Assembly: GCA_033182465.1 (NCBI GenBank)
Contig: CP137321.1
Location: forward strand, 620,001 to 684,000
Reading direction: 5' to 3'
Length of the DNA stretch: 64,000 nucleotides
Source: Sanghuangporus weigelae
Taxonomy: Eukaryota > Basidiomycota > Agaricomycetes > Hymenochaetales > Hymenochaetaceae
The notes under the pieces are model-generated. The model made no database searches. It had not been told where the DNA came from and saw only the letters and a list, made by a program, of their open reading frames with translations. A program made the translations under genes and the position numbers. Shown here in pieces: positions 10,663 through 22,760 of the stretch; the stretch's first letter is position 1, and every line of letters starts with the position of its first letter.

Positions 10663-13600
10663 ATGGCGCTGATATGTGACCCAGAGTGAGTTTTTTGGTG
10701 TAGAATTACACGAAGCGTACAATACTGATTAACGGATGCGTCTAGTTACTTGATTCATTCTTTGCGCCTGAACTATCTCCGTCATGTCGATTCAGATCCT
10801 TATGGGCCACGAATAATTACCTTCGATCCTCGCTACCAATTCAACGCCCATATATGTGCCTCTGGTCAAGCAGACTCGGACAAATGGCCTGAATTGAACA
10901 TGCCGCAAAGCCCGCAGGTGTCTGACGATGAAGACTCCTCTGGAGCGCCTAACGGAAGACGCACTTCGGGATTCCCTGGAGCGACGGGCCTTAAATATAC
11001 CCAGACAATTATGGGAAATAAGGCTGGTGTGGCCGGTATGCGCGTCTCTGGAAGACGCGTAATACCCGGAAAAGAATTCACACGACGCTCTATTTCAGCG
11101 ACTAGCTCAACACCGAGACGGACTCGCGCTGGTAGTGAGCCGACGCCTGCTGCAGCATCGAATGCTCAGAATGGAGTTGGAGCTGCTGGATCCCCTGACA
11201 CGTACGACGATGCGTCTATACAAGTCGGCAAACGTCGAAGCGCAGGAGGAACCTCGCTTCAAGAGGTTCCCACAACCTTGGTCGAGAAAATGGAGCTGGA
11301 GAACAAGGAACAACCAAGTTCTCTGACCAATGTTCCTGTTGCTCTTCAGAGTATGTCCCATATCGCTGCCATCCAGGCTAGACGCCAGAGGAGAGTAGCG
11401 CATTTTTCTTCAGCAGGAGGAGACGCGGTTCGACCGATCATCATCTCAGAAACAAAGCTGAATCCTGATGAATCATCATCATCAGAAGACGATGCAGAGG
11501 CAATGTCGGGAAGCCTGGATGATGATGGCTTTATAGTCGAGGTAGAAGGAAGCTTGGAGGCTGAGAATGACGGATTTGATCCGTAAGTATTGAGTTTAGT
11601 TAAAATATGGCGATGCTTGCTCAGTGCTTTCTTTGCTCCAGTGACTTTGCACCGCCGAGAATCGGCTTCAACTCTGACAGCTCGGATCTCCTCAATTCGA
11701 TGTCTAATTCGGCGATATCTACTTCAGTATCTTCTGCGTACAATTCCTCGCTTCAAATAGCAGGTAGTGCTCGGGGAAGAGGAAAGCTTAGTCCAGTTAG
11801 TGAGACCAGACCTAGTGATGATCAATTATCTGGTCAAGCGGATACAAGTGCAGATGGTACGATCTCTGATGCTACCACTCAACGAGATGCTGGCACACCG
11901 ATTGAGGACTACTTCGAGATTGTCAAACCACCTGTACCTCGCGGTGGACGTCTAGCTGATTCTCCAAGACTTGCGACTGACAATTCACATGACATTTCAA
12001 TATCGCATAAGCGTCATTCACAGACTCCATCAGACTTGGACTTTACCCGACGAAAGGTACCACCTATTCGACCTGCAACTTCCGGCCTTACTGCGAAACT
12101 CGCAGCTTCGGACACGTCCACAAATCCATTCACTGAATTGTATGCGCTAATCTCCGGCCGTGCAGAGGTCGCTTCGATGGACGTAACTGTGTACTTCCCA
12201 CATGCCACGAAGCCGGTTAACAAGCCGATGGAACTGAATGTCCGCAAGGATGCTACCATTGAGGAAGTCATTGGATTTTCTTTATGGAGCTATTGGGAGG
12301 AGGGCTGGCTTCCTAAACTTGACGAGGGAATCCCAGAGGAGCGGAAAAATGAGAGGCTTAGCGCAGTTGGCTGGGTGTTACGCATTGCAGAAGATGACGG
12401 AGAGGTGGATGAAGACTTCCCAGGTTTGTCGCATTAGGCCCATGGTAGTCAATCTTAACTCAGACTGTTCTTAGCTCCGGATAGAATGGGAAAAATCTCG
12501 AAGTTCAATTTCGATGCTTACGCTATTCTCGAAGCTACCCCGGCTCAAGGTGAAATGCGTTTCTATTTTGCTTCTAGTGCTGATGCTCATCTATCCACTT
12601 CCAGCCGCCCAGAATTCCCAATTGGAGGCTAAGATTGCTCGACGACCTTCACGCATAATTGTTTCGAAGACGAAACAGAAACAGGAATCGACTGGAGGTC
12701 TGGCTCCGTCTGCTCCATCGGTGGGACCGAGTCTCAGTACCATGTCGGCGTCTGCTCTCGGAACTTCCGTGGGCATACTTGGATCGTCTCTCAATATTTC
12801 CTCGAGTCATGGATCCCAAGTACTTCTCCGCATCCGGATGGCGAATGTTGACAACAAAGCAACGCATTATTCGACGACTATTTCTGTGTACGGCTGCATT
12901 TTATCTTATACAACATCTGGTCTGACTGGCACTGGCACAGATTTTCAACGATGTATATGCAAGAAGTGCTCGAGCAGATCTGTCGCAAAAGGAAAATTGA
13001 CAATCCCAAGGATTGGGCATTGCTTTCGGATGATTTAAAGATCCTAGTGCCTCTTGACCGAACGGTGGCTAGTTTGGAGGGTAATTTGCGCCTCGTACTT
13101 ATACAGCGCGAATTGCTTCCAGAATATGGCTTTGCTATTGATGCAGACAAGCGAACAGCGCGTTCAATTGATCCTAATGGTCGGTGGATCTGCCGATTGT
13201 TTCAATCGAGTTTTTCACGTTCGTTTTATTTTAGCCTCGATTTTCAAGCGGATTTCGGAGGTACAACCGAAGAACAAGACCATAGAGCCAAACTTTGACG
13301 TATACAAGGTTTGTAGTCTGCTTCGAATATGAACTACAATTCTAACCTTTTCTTCATCTCAGCGATACACTGTCTGGCGGAAGGTGCCGATGCTTGTTGC
13401 TCGGTTGGAACGGACTCTCGCAATTGATGGAGATTATATTCATGTGAACTCAATCGTCCAATATACTTGAAACAGACCGTCTAACAACTGAACAGATCAT
13501 GCCATCCGCAAACAAAGCTCGAGTCGTATTTGATAGTGGTAAAACGGTGTCGTACCATATAAAGTCTGTGGTCAACTGCAGTCAATCTGCGAAGGCATCC

Positions 13601-13836
13601 GCAACCTTCAAGATCACTTTCAGACGTGACGGAGGGGACAAGCGGTACGATTTTGAAGCGGAAAGTGCCAAGCAAGCAAGTAAGTGATTTCCGTATCGAA
13701 GGTGTGTAGCTACAAGGCTTATTTCAATCACTCAGCGGAGATTGTCAGTACGATAAGAGGGATGAGGTTGAAAGGAGGGCTGGAGCGTTCTGGTACTGTG
13801 CATAAGATTCGCCGGCGCAGTAGACATGTTATCTAG
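10663..13836 (+). CDS. SIN1: TORC2 subunit SIN1 (AVO1/MIP1 ortholog)
   Basis: Scaffold of target-of-rapamycin complex 2, which recruits AGC-kinase substrates and binds Ras and membrane lipids. The short first exon (10663-10685) and second exon join as MALICDPDYLIHSLRLNYLR, the hallmark SIN1 start. A long disordered region follows (acidic cluster DESSSSEDDAEAMSGS). The CRIM domain is clear from MDVTVYFPHATKPVNKPMEL through EEVIGFSLWSYWEEGWLPKL to GWVLRIAEDDGEVDEDFPAP and FNFDAYAILEA. A Ras-binding-like domain (ICRKRKIDNPKDWALLSDDL) and a C-terminal PH domain (YTVWRKVPMLVARLERTLAI, FDSGKTVSYHIKSVVN, ITFRRDGGDKRYDFEAES) complete the expected order. The end is VHKIRRRSRHVI at TAG 13836. About eight or nine exons. 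Middle junctions around 12,870-13,300 are approximate. Confidence 0.94.
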
Positions 13837-14305
13837 GGAGAAACTTGTATCTCTAGTTGCTCTTGTTCATCGATGTATCAATTGTGTGTAGGAATTTCAG
13901 TTTTACCATATATTTCCGCATATATTTCCGCATGTATCGAAAGCAGTCCCTTGGATGTCATTGAATGATTATATATAAGACTGTCAGTTACTTCTATGGT
14001 GTGTACGACGTACCGAGCCAGTTTAACATTTCTGCTGTAAGTCACAACATAGAACCATGCTACTATTCGATCGTAGATTCGTCTGTGTGTCAGGTGGTCT
14101 GTCAGGCCTAACGCTGGTGTACAATGTTGAGCAGCCGCAGAAGTTACTCGCTTTAATTTTATTTAAAGGTGTTACCTCGGTAATTCAATGAGAATGAGGG
14201 AATAAAATGCATATGGTATTTCTTTGTTCGCGTCACGTGCTCTAGAAATTCGCTCGAGAAATACGACTCGGTTTTCTCTCTCGAGGTGCTTCTCATCGAT
14301 CCATC
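13837..14305. other. Intergenic between SIN1 and the PPR gene
   Basis: 469 bases on the common strand. It contains a short direct repeat, a 15-base unit (catatatttccgcat-like) present twice at about 13,906-13,935, and a TATATAAG-like element near 13,970. The rest is the presumed SIN1 3' UTR and PPR promoter. Confidence 0.35.
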
Positions 14306-16313
14306 ATGTTGAAGACGATAGCAGCGAGCACGCGCAGTTTATCATCCAGCGTATCCAAGGTCGCTTATGGTCTCGGCCAGCACCGCCGTCTTCACAATCT
14401 CAGCGATATTCCAAAAAGGGTTCCAGTCTTGGAGGATGTCGGACTCAATGGTGTCGGTCATGAGAAGTCGAAGCACAGTTTCAAACTATCAAAAGCGAAG
14501 CGCAAAGACGAGAGTCGCATGCCTCGAGACAGGACCCGAATTTCTCCAGATGGACCTGCTGCGTCTCCTAAGTCCCTCAAAAAGATGAAGAGAGCGCGTC
14601 TAAAACGGCCGGGCAAGTTCAAAGACCCGTTGGCAGCTCAGAGCACGATTCGACCAGCTGTACAAGCTGCGCGAGTGAAGGAAATATTCGAAGCAAAAGG
14701 AGTAGAAGAGGCGATTTCCTTTGTAACTACTGCGCCTATCGATACCCTGAACTCTATTGTCTGGAACACGCTTCTGGCAATGTTGATGAGAGCTGGGATG
14801 AGGAAACAAGCGTATGACATGTTCATTGAGGTAACGTTACGTATCGCTGGTCCTGTTAGCACGAAATTTAATTTTCTTGTTCTCCTTACAGATGAAGAGA
14901 CGCGGATTTTCTCCGAGTGCGAGAACGTTTAGAACGATGATGAGTGGCATGGATGAGATTGCCTTCGATGAATGGCCTCAAAATTCATTGAATCTGCAAC
15001 GATGTCACAAGCTATACGAGGCTATTGAAGAATATTCTCAATCTTGCACGGAATCACACTTGAAAGACGAGCTCCTCTTTCTACGACACGCCCGTGGGCA
15101 TTACGTCCGTATACTTGGGAAAACTGGTAACTTCCGGAAGATCGCTGACATATACTACAAGTCGGGCGAAGTCGGTGTCCTGCCACGGGACAGAGAGCTC
15201 TATGGGGCCTTGTTTGGAGCCTTGATCGCTAGGAAAGAAGCGGACCAGGTTGGAAACCTGAGTGTGGCTGAGCAGAACGCATCAGACGCGAAGTTTTATT
15301 GGAAAACGCTCGAGAAGGACATGGAACGCGGACTGGAGGTCGATTCCTACGCGATTACCCCTTTTCTTAAGATAATGGCAGGTGGACGGCCGACGGACCA
15401 ACAGTTCGGTTTAAACGTAGTGCGCGACATCTACGGCCTTGCTCCACCCGGAGAGGCCCCGCCACCTCCTCGTTATCAGCTCTGCAGCCGCTCTTTCCAG
15501 GCTGTTCTGGAGCTATGCAACAGAGCGAAGAAGTTCCGTCTGTGCACCTATTTCTTAAAACAGGTGACAGAACAGTCACGTCAGAAGTCGAATAAGGTCT
15601 CCAGTGTGGTTATTGGCTATCGTCACATCAATGAGCAGCTGATAGCGCTTGGGCAATTGGCCGCTGTTGGGTCTTTCGATGAGTCTGAAACGGCGGTGGA
15701 CGCGATACGTTACTTGAGACTGGCCGCCGCTTTGGAAGTTCAGGAGAACGGAAAAGTTGGAGACTTTTCATTGACGAGAGAGACCGTCGCACTTGCACTC
15801 GGAGTGTGTTGGAGGTGTGGTGACTGGGAGCGTGCAACTATGATTTTCTCTCTGGTGACGGATCTTTCACCGGAGATGTTTCTGGACGACGGTCCATTCA
15901 CATCCGGCAGCATTGACGCCGCTAGATATCCTCATCATCAGAAAAAGCTGATCTATATGACTGCTAGCACGCATATGGCTCGCACGGCTCTATCCACGGG
16001 GGACAAGTCGAAGATGCGTCAGTGCCTTCGGATGATGTGGTACTACGGCACTGAGCCCAGTCATTTCGAGACACATCCCGATTTCTACAAGTACGAGTTG
16101 GCAAAGGCTACGATCAAACTAGTAGACGCTGCCGCTGCAGACTGGTCGAAGGACGAAGTAAAGATATGGAAAGACATGAAGAAGGAGAGTCGCGCCATTC
16201 TACAGAAACAAAGCCCTGTTGAGCGACCAGAGAAGGAAGAAGGGGGACTCGGGTCGGAGAAATACCTTGGAAAGTTACAACAGGCAATAGACTTCGAGTT
16301 ATCTGCGCGGTGA
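14306..16313 (+). CDS. Pentatricopeptide-repeat protein, probably mitochondrial
   Basis: Two exons (14306-14830, 14892-16313) encode 648 residues. The N-terminus MLKTIAASTRSLSSSVSKVA is rich in Ser, Arg and Lys with no acids, as in mitochondrial presequences, and a very basic linker follows (KKMKRARLKRPGKFKDP). A PPR unit is visible across the splice junction: NSIVWNTLLAMLMRAGMRKQ, YDMFIEMKRRGFSPSARTFR, TMMSGM. Later helical repeats (ELYGALFGALIARKEADQ, YAITPFLKIMAG, SFQAVLELCNRAKKF) look like degenerate PPR/TPR helices. Fungal PPR proteins of this size act in mitochondrial RNA processing or translation. I cannot name the ortholog. A split PPR motif across an intron is unremarkable in this group. 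Confidence 0.85.
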
Positions 16314-16740
16314 AAGGGATACTTACGCTAGCCTCGAGCACGCTTTCATGATGCACGCAATGCATATGCATATATAGTCCACATGATATAATTAAGACAT
16401 GCAGCCTACCACCCGATGGGATACTGTCCCTGATAGTAAAGAACGAACCCCTCAATTCTCGAGAAGTAGAATGAAGAGCAGTAAAGGGGATAAACGAATG
16501 CATTTACAACAAGCAGAATGGATCCAAGCGTAATTCTCCAAACAGTAAGTACATTAAGCACAAGCAGAAAGCAAGTTTCGTGCCAATGATTGGAGCATGG
16601 GGAACGAGAAGAGAGCGAAGAAAAAGGTGATAATTGTCGCAAAGCAAAGTCCGTCGGAGAGGGGAGGAAAGGCGGATGAGACGGGATGCATGCAAAATAT
16701 GTAAGGAGTCCGATGAGGAAGTCAAGGACACTGATGATGT
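16314..16740. other. Intergenic between convergent PPR and protease genes
   Basis: 427 bases shared as 3' regions by two converging genes. Short frames on the minus strand here have no protein-like composition. A TATATAG run near 16,370 and an AT-rich segment may be polyadenylation signals. Nothing else was recognised. Confidence 0.35.
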
Positions 16741-19120
16741 CTAGGCAACCGACTTTGGTCTATCCGCCATTTTGTATGCCGGCGAAGGCGGTACGAAGGC
16801 AGTGACATCTGAGCCAGCGGCGCTAACACGATAGTCTCGCGGTACACCGATGCCTGCGAATGTCGAACGAGGCCGTGCACCGGGTGGGAGAGGACGAAGG
16901 GTATCCCCCTCGAGCGAATGGAATGCAGGCGCTGGGGGCGTGAACGGTGTATCTTCTGGACCCTGCTCTCCGGGAGGTACGTGCGTCGAAACTCGTTCGT
17001 ATTCGTGATCATTGTTCCCGCTTTGAGGGGACGACCCTGGGTATGGTGTAGGTACACGGTTGTCAAGGAGTAGAGTGCGGTCTTTCTTCGAGCCTTTGCG
17101 GCGGCGACGCTTGCACATGAATGCGGTGCCGACGCCCGCTATGACAAGTAGCGCAACGGCGTTGAGAGCCAGGATGGCGAGAACGGCAGGAATATAATCG
17201 ACGAGTTTACTAAGCTTGTCTGCGACTGAACTTGAAACGGAAACACTTGACGACCCAGAAGAACCAGCATTGGCTACGTTGTATGTGATGTCTGTTCGCG
17301 CAGTTCCTCCACGGACGGATACAAATTCAGATGAAGCCTCGTTCGGATCCGTGAGCGAGAAAAGTTTAACGTAAGGATTTCCCATAATCTGGTTGGAATC
17401 GAAGTCACCAAAGTCATACAATGTGTAAACGGAACGCAGGAAGTTATCGCCCAGCAACCAGTCACTTCGAGTGGCAATGAATTGAGGGTTCTAGAACTAT
17501 ATTTGAGAGAGGTACTCACAATTGGCCAGAACCGACAGAGATCGATTGCGGAATGAAGCTGCCGATACAAGAGTCCGTAGAGGGCACCGATGAAGCTGAA
17601 ATTACTACATCCAGTGGATGTAGAGGATAAACTTCACCGCTAGTGTAGATACGATTAGAGAGTGTAAGATTTGATGTATCTCGCCATACTTACCCAAATT
17701 GCAAGGCCATATCTATCTCAGCGCTGCATGGCACGGACCAAAGGCCCTGTTCAGAATCATAACTCGCACCTTCCACACTGCCATAGATGGATTGGGCTAT
17801 GTCACTTGAAACATAACTAAGAAGCGCAGTTCAGAGTGAGGAAGCAGTGAAACTGACTCATGGGACTTACGAGTATGAGGTCCCGCTGTCTAATAATACA
17901 ACTGCTTTATCTGATGGGGCGCCAGATACATTCGTCGTTACGCTAAAAGTATCGGTTCCAACCATGAAAGCATCAAGCAGTACATTCCATCTACTTGGAT
18001 CTACAACTGGCCAAGTGGAAAGTGCATTCGCATTATTGATATCGGAATAAGTCTCCTCGATTTCGCCTGCATAACGACACAGCCGCATTCAAATGATTCA
18101 TTCAGAAAAGTCAAAATCATGTAATACGTCAATAACTTACCAATAGTGAAGGCTCCTTCAACGTCGTCATTAGGGTCCGTGGTTCGTTGCAAGGTGAAGG
18201 TGACATAGTTTCCCTCGTCTGGATTGTCGAGAAAAGCGTTATAAAGAATACTGCGACCCCAATCGCCTCCAGTTCCATTGACGGTGTTATCAATATTAGA
18301 AAGCGAAGTGAAGCCAAGCCCAAGAACGCCTTGTGCACCATACTGAAGCGCTGGGTTCTTGGCGGAAGAAACATCAAGGAAGGCTTGTCTTGGGATTGTG
18401 ATTCTGTATCACTTCGTTAAGCGCAAGGCCACATCTTGAGAAGATCTTAAAGGCCTACCCAGCGAACTCGATTTCTGCTGTACTGATGTTTCCGTATGCC
18501 CAGCCAATTCCGTACTACCGAAATGCGTGAGTGCTTCCTCAATTTGCAAATATGATGATGTTACCGTCAAATTAAATGGTGTGGTCTAGCGAATATCATG
18601 ATCGTTGAGAACATGCAAGAGGAGCAAATTTCTTATTACTCACAGTGGATGACACATTTGGTAGAGGAGATGAATCACCTTTGATCCAAAGATCTGATGA
18701 CCCAGTGTCGAGCTGCACAATGTATTCTGTGATATATATGAATGTGAGATCCCAATACATATACACAATAGACTCATACCAGTTCCTCCTACAGTGATCT
18801 ATATGATTGTGATAAGCAAATCGCCCGCCCAAAAATATGATTTATAGATAGACGACTTACGTTAGCCATGTAGAGCAAGTCGTTAACCGTGCTAAGGACA
18901 CACTGAGTTTTCTTATACGAATAGAGAAATTTCACTTCATATCACACCTCAAGTCCGCATCACCATCACCATCGCCAACGACAGCATTGATTACAGGTTT
19001 CGTGCGCGACTTCCCAAATGATCTGGGCTGTAGCGAGCGTTTTGACTGACCAAACGGTATGCGGATAGCCGAAGAAGAGAGCGCGCATATCAAAAGGATC
19101 GACAAACAGTTGGACTTCAT
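16741..19120 (-). CDS. Membrane-anchored pepsin-family aspartic protease (A1)
   Basis: Secretory-pathway aspartic endopeptidase. ATG 19120 opens a signal peptide (MKSNCLSILLICALSSSA) and a basic propeptide. About ten exons follow. The first catalytic motif is YIVQLDTGSSDLWIKG and the second AVVLLDSGTSYS, both intact. Other landmarks are VLGLGFTSLSNID and FDWLLGDNFLRSVYTLYDFG near the end of the protease fold. Beyond it lies a Ser-rich stalk (NAGSSGSSSVSVSSS), one hydrophobic helix (IPAVLAILALNAVALLVIAG), a stop-transfer cluster CKRRRRKGSKKDR, and a Pro-rich cytoplasmic tail of about 110 residues that ends at TAG 16743. Secreted fungal pepsins lack this anchor and tail. The architecture suggests action at the cell surface or in an endosomal membrane, comparable in principle with yapsins, although those use GPI anchors. 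Confidence 0.9.
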
Positions 19121-19462
19121 AATCGACGGCCGGGCCTAGCAACTCTGGTGAACGAGAACAAACAACGACCGCGAAAATGAAGGGAAGGGCGGGATAAAAA
19201 GAGCGTGTGAGAGGAGAGCGTCGCTAGACAAGGAGCCAGCTGTTCTGTCCTTCTGCGATCAGCCTCGGCAAAACTGACGATACGATGATCGCTCTTTCCT
19301 AACCAAGTCTCGGCACGGCGTCGATCTTGCTGAAGCCGTTTGATCTAAGTTGGTCCCGTGAGTCCGCTTCAAGTTCAGAATCCCATGGCCATGGTCCGTT
19401 GCGTTATTCACGCTCAATCGTGAGCGATTTGCCTTTTCTCGTCTTGACTTCTAACCGCGAGC
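19121..19462. promoter_or_regulatory. Divergent promoter, protease and transhydrogenase genes
   Basis: 342 bases between two start codons facing away from each other. No clean TATA box in the expected position. The G+C content is higher than the flanking introns. It must supply both genes. Confidence 0.4.
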
Positions 19463-21528
19463 ATGTCTATAGCATCCAGGCGCAATCTCATCCATCGCCT
19501 CATTAATGCTGCTCAGCATACAGCTTGTCCGTGCCACGGCTGTCGATCAATGGTTGCCGGCGGGGCTGTTATGAACCAATTACGGAAGTTCGCGACCCCA
19601 GTTGATGTTGTTCAGAAGGAATACGCCTTTGAGGTGGACAGAATGCTTATCCTTTGCATTTGCGAACAGATGACTAATTACTCAACAGATTACAGCATCA
19701 AACCTCAGATTCGGCGATGGAGTCACCATGGAAGTCGGAATGGATCTTAAGAACATGAATCCCAGAAAAGTCAGTCCAAAATGCGGATAGGGAGTACTGA
19801 ATTCGACTAAAGCTACTTCAGGTGGGAGTATTCACGGATCCGAATGTAGCGAAGCTTCCTCCCATGCAGATGGTGACCACCGCGTACTTGATCATTGATT
19901 TATCGCTGAGTATTATTATCTTCAGGCTATTGAGTCGCTTAACTCCCAACTCGACCTTCCATACGAAGTCTACGACAGAGTTGTTGCGGAGCCAACGGAG
20001 GACAGCTGGCGCGACGCCGTCGCCTGGGCTCGCTCTCATGACTTCAGTCACTTCCTCGCGTAAGTCTCATCTTGAACTTCCCTTTGCGTCCGACCAACAA
20101 ACATTTTATTCAGGGTCGGGGGTGGAAGTGTCATGGACACTGCAAAAGCGGCAAACCTGTGAGTCTTATTATTTCACGCAGTTTTGCTTTCCTGCTGATT
20201 ATGACGCGGTCTCTCAGTTTCACTGTATACAATGATTCGGATCTGATGGACTTTATCAATGCGCCGATTGGCAAGGGTCTCCCGATCACAGAGACGCTTC
20301 GACCACTCATTGCGGGTATATTTTTATGTCTTCCCGGTACTGCATATATCGTGCTGATATTTCCCATGCAAGTTCCAACAACTGCCGGTACTGGCTCTGA
20401 AACAACGGGGACTGCGATTCTCGATATAACTTCCAAGTCTTTCAAGACGGGTATCGCGTCCCGATCTCTGAAGCCAATGCTTGGGATTGTTGACACACGG
20501 AACACGGCTTCATGTCCAACAGAAGGCAGGTGACCGAGAATTTTCCACTTTATTTTATCGTCTGACATATAATTTAGTGCATATCTCTAGTGGGCTCGAT
20601 ACACTATTCCACAGTCTTGAAAGCTATACCGCTATCCCGTAAGGTTTTCCTACTGCTTTTCTCAAGGAGTTCGACTGATGTTCGGCCAGTTATTATGAAC
20701 GCATTCCTCGTCCCTCGAATCCGATTAATCGGCCGGCTTACCAAGGCAGTAATCCTGTTGCCGACATTTTCTCGGTCTGGGCCCTCAAGCAGACAGTCAA
20801 AAATCTTCCGCGAATTGCAAAGGATCCAAATGACAAAGAAGCGAAACAACAGATGCTGTAAGATCTACAGTGCTTATCGTTATTTGAAACTGACTTTAAG
20901 ATTGTTAAGCCTGGCCGCAGCCTTTGCTGGTATCGGATTCGGAAACGCCGGTGTTCATCTTTGCCACGGTATGAGCTATCCGGTCAGTGAAGTCCTTATT
21001 GTAAAGCTTTGTTTACTGAGCTATTCCTTTAGATTTCCGGTCTGAATAAGGCCGGTCCGAAGTACAAGCATCCTGGGTATATCGTGGACCACCCCATCAT
21101 CCCACACGGTATCAGCGTTGCTCTCACTGGCCCATCAGGTATGCATTCTCCGCCGTTATTCTAATTGCTAATCAAATTTACCTGTTGAACCAGTCTTCCG
21201 TTTCACCTCGCCTTCCTCGCCGGACAGGCATCGTGAAGCACTCGCAATTTTCCGTGATACGACTCCTTCAGACACATCCATCAGTCGTATCCCCGACGCA
21301 GACATAGGATTGCATTTGTACGATGCGATCGCACGATTCCTGGATGGACTCGGTGTTCCACGGGGGCTGAAGGCTGTAGGTTACTCGCCCGCGGACATAC
21401 CACGACTTGTTCAGGGCACGCTTCCACAACGCCGCGTACTTGATTTAGCACCAGGTATCGGCGACGTAGTCGGCGAAGATGGGAAGGAAGCTCTTACGGG
21501 CATCTTGGAAGGCGCGATGAGTTACTGA
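19463..21528 (+). CDS. HOT: Hydroxyacid-oxoacid transhydrogenase, mitochondrial, iron-type ADH family
   Basis: Ortholog of human ADHFE1, which couples oxidation of 4-hydroxybutyrate to reduction of 2-oxoglutarate in mitochondria. ATG 19463 starts a basic presequence ([20 protein letters not shown]). About nine exons give roughly 480-500 residues. Landmarks are [38 protein letters not shown] (nucleotide-binding glycines), [50 protein letters not shown], and the metal-site helix [19 protein letters not shown] with [17 protein letters not shown]. The end is [11 protein letters not shown]. The intron at 20526-20577 must use a GC donor to keep the reading frame (PTE-VHISSG). The identification is secure; the exact catalytic preference is from the family. 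Confidence 0.93.
20526..20577 (+). other. GC-AG intron in the transhydrogenase gene
   Basis: The exon ends PTE plus one base, the intron begins GCAGGT and ends TTTAG, and the next exon continues [16 protein letters not shown]. The nearby GT (two bases further on within gcaggtgacc) would shift the frame to an early stop, so the GC donor is required. 52 bases long. Confidence 0.7.
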
Positions 21529-22610
21529 TTTCAATCTTTTGTGTCAGAAGTAATACTGTTCTTTGAACGAATGAAGCAAGGTGCGTGAACTGCGTGTCGA
21601 TATGGTGCTTTGTAGAGATATTCTTGGAGCAATCGGAACATGCGACAAATCATTCTTGCGTTTTAAACTAAACGGCATGATGTGCACTACTGTCGTCAAA
21701 TTCATGATATTTCAGGTACAAAACGATTGAAACGGGGCAATCATTGCTTTGGGCAAGACTCAAGCTCCGCAATTAATATCATGGATATTCTCACGACAAA
21801 ACCCGAAATAGGTCAAGTTCTCTGCCTTCCTTTACAAAACGTAAGTTGAACGGTGTTCACACTTATCATCATATAAGTTACGAGACTATGGCTATGTTAA
21901 GGCTGACAGGAGTCGAAAAGATTGATTCAAAGAGTGCTTTGATTTATTTCGCATCTCAATGGATACACGTGTTGGACGCGTGCTCGTGATCGTGAGTCAC
22001 CTTTCCTTGTTTCACGCACAGCCACCGCACTTCCCCTTGCCCGAATTCAACATCCCGACCGTTTGTTCTGCGAACCGTTCATATGACTTGTCGAGCCAAT
22101 TTAGCACAGAGCTACAAGTTTGGTCTTCTACCGCGATTAAATCCCCGTAACCTGGCTCGACGAGTAGGCGCGCGCACTAGCGACTGAATACCAGCAGAAC
22201 TTGTTCTCTGCCTTTGTGCTATACAGAAGCTGCGCTTGAATACAAATAGACTGAGTCACACATGCCTCGAGGAATCAAAGCGGAATCTACTTCTTCAGAT
22301 CATGTCCTTTGTCTGGCAGGCGCCGCCTGGGTAATAGTGGTCTGAAAGGTGACGCAATCTTCTCAGGCGAATCCAGCGTGGCCTCGGGTACTTTTGCCTT
22401 GGCGATGCCTTTTATCGGCTATTTCGCCATATATTTGTCCGGCACAGATTTGTTTCGAAGGTACAAAAGGGCAACGGCGACCTCATCTGACTCCTCATCT
22501 TCAGTCCACAGTCTCCTTTCATCATTATACTGCCTTCCGTCGACGCAGGACCCATCATCTCTGCTAGTCGTACCACGCTGAGCATACTTATCCATTTCAA
22601 ATAACTTACC
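21529..22610. other. Intergenic, 1.08 kb before the first mini-gene
   Basis: It holds the 3' region of the transhydrogenase gene and then the promoter of the small gene at 22,611. Short plus-strand frames at 21,959 and 22,309-22,581 lack protein features and overlap the promoter. The TATA-like element is listed separately. Confidence 0.4.
22462..22469 (+). promoter_or_regulatory. TATA-like element of mini-gene 1
   Basis: TACAAAAG in the context GGTACAAAAGGGCAACGGC, 149 bases before the ATG. The same context with TATAAAAG precedes mini-gene 2, so the pair share a core promoter by descent. A CT-rich stretch follows, usual for fungal transcription starts. Confidence 0.55.
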
Positions 22611-22760
22611 ATGTCGTCACTTTGTTCGTCGACTCCGATGTGCTTCGCAAAAGACCCTAACGGACAGACGTCGGACAGTAGCAGTCCTCAGTGTTGCCAC
22701 TGTGGTTACAGAGGCTCGCACGCATCAAATTGTCCTTTCAGTGACCATCAAGGCAAATAA
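22611..22760 (+). CDS. Mini-gene 1: 49-residue Cys/His-motif protein
   Basis: I do not recognise the family. A single frame from ATG 22611 to TAA 22760 encodes a polar, Ser-rich N-terminus (MSSLCSSTPMCFAKDP) followed by PQCCHCGYRGSHASNCPFSD and a short end DHQGK. The same block occurs in mini-gene 2 about 900 bases downstream: P-Q-C-x-H-C-G-x-R-G-x-H-x-S-x-C-P-F. Cysteines and histidines in this spacing (C-x2-C-x6-H-x4-C) resemble a CCHC zinc knuckle, although the residues between differ from retroviral-type knuckles. There is no signal peptide or membrane segment. Seven bases after the stop a GGTAAGTCGG donor is retained, matching the intron position of mini-gene 2, so its C-terminus may have been shortened or an intron lies in the 3' UTR. 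Confidence 0.6.
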   Translation: MSSLCSSTPMCFAKDPNGQTSDSSSPQCCHCGYRGSHASNCPFSDHQGK

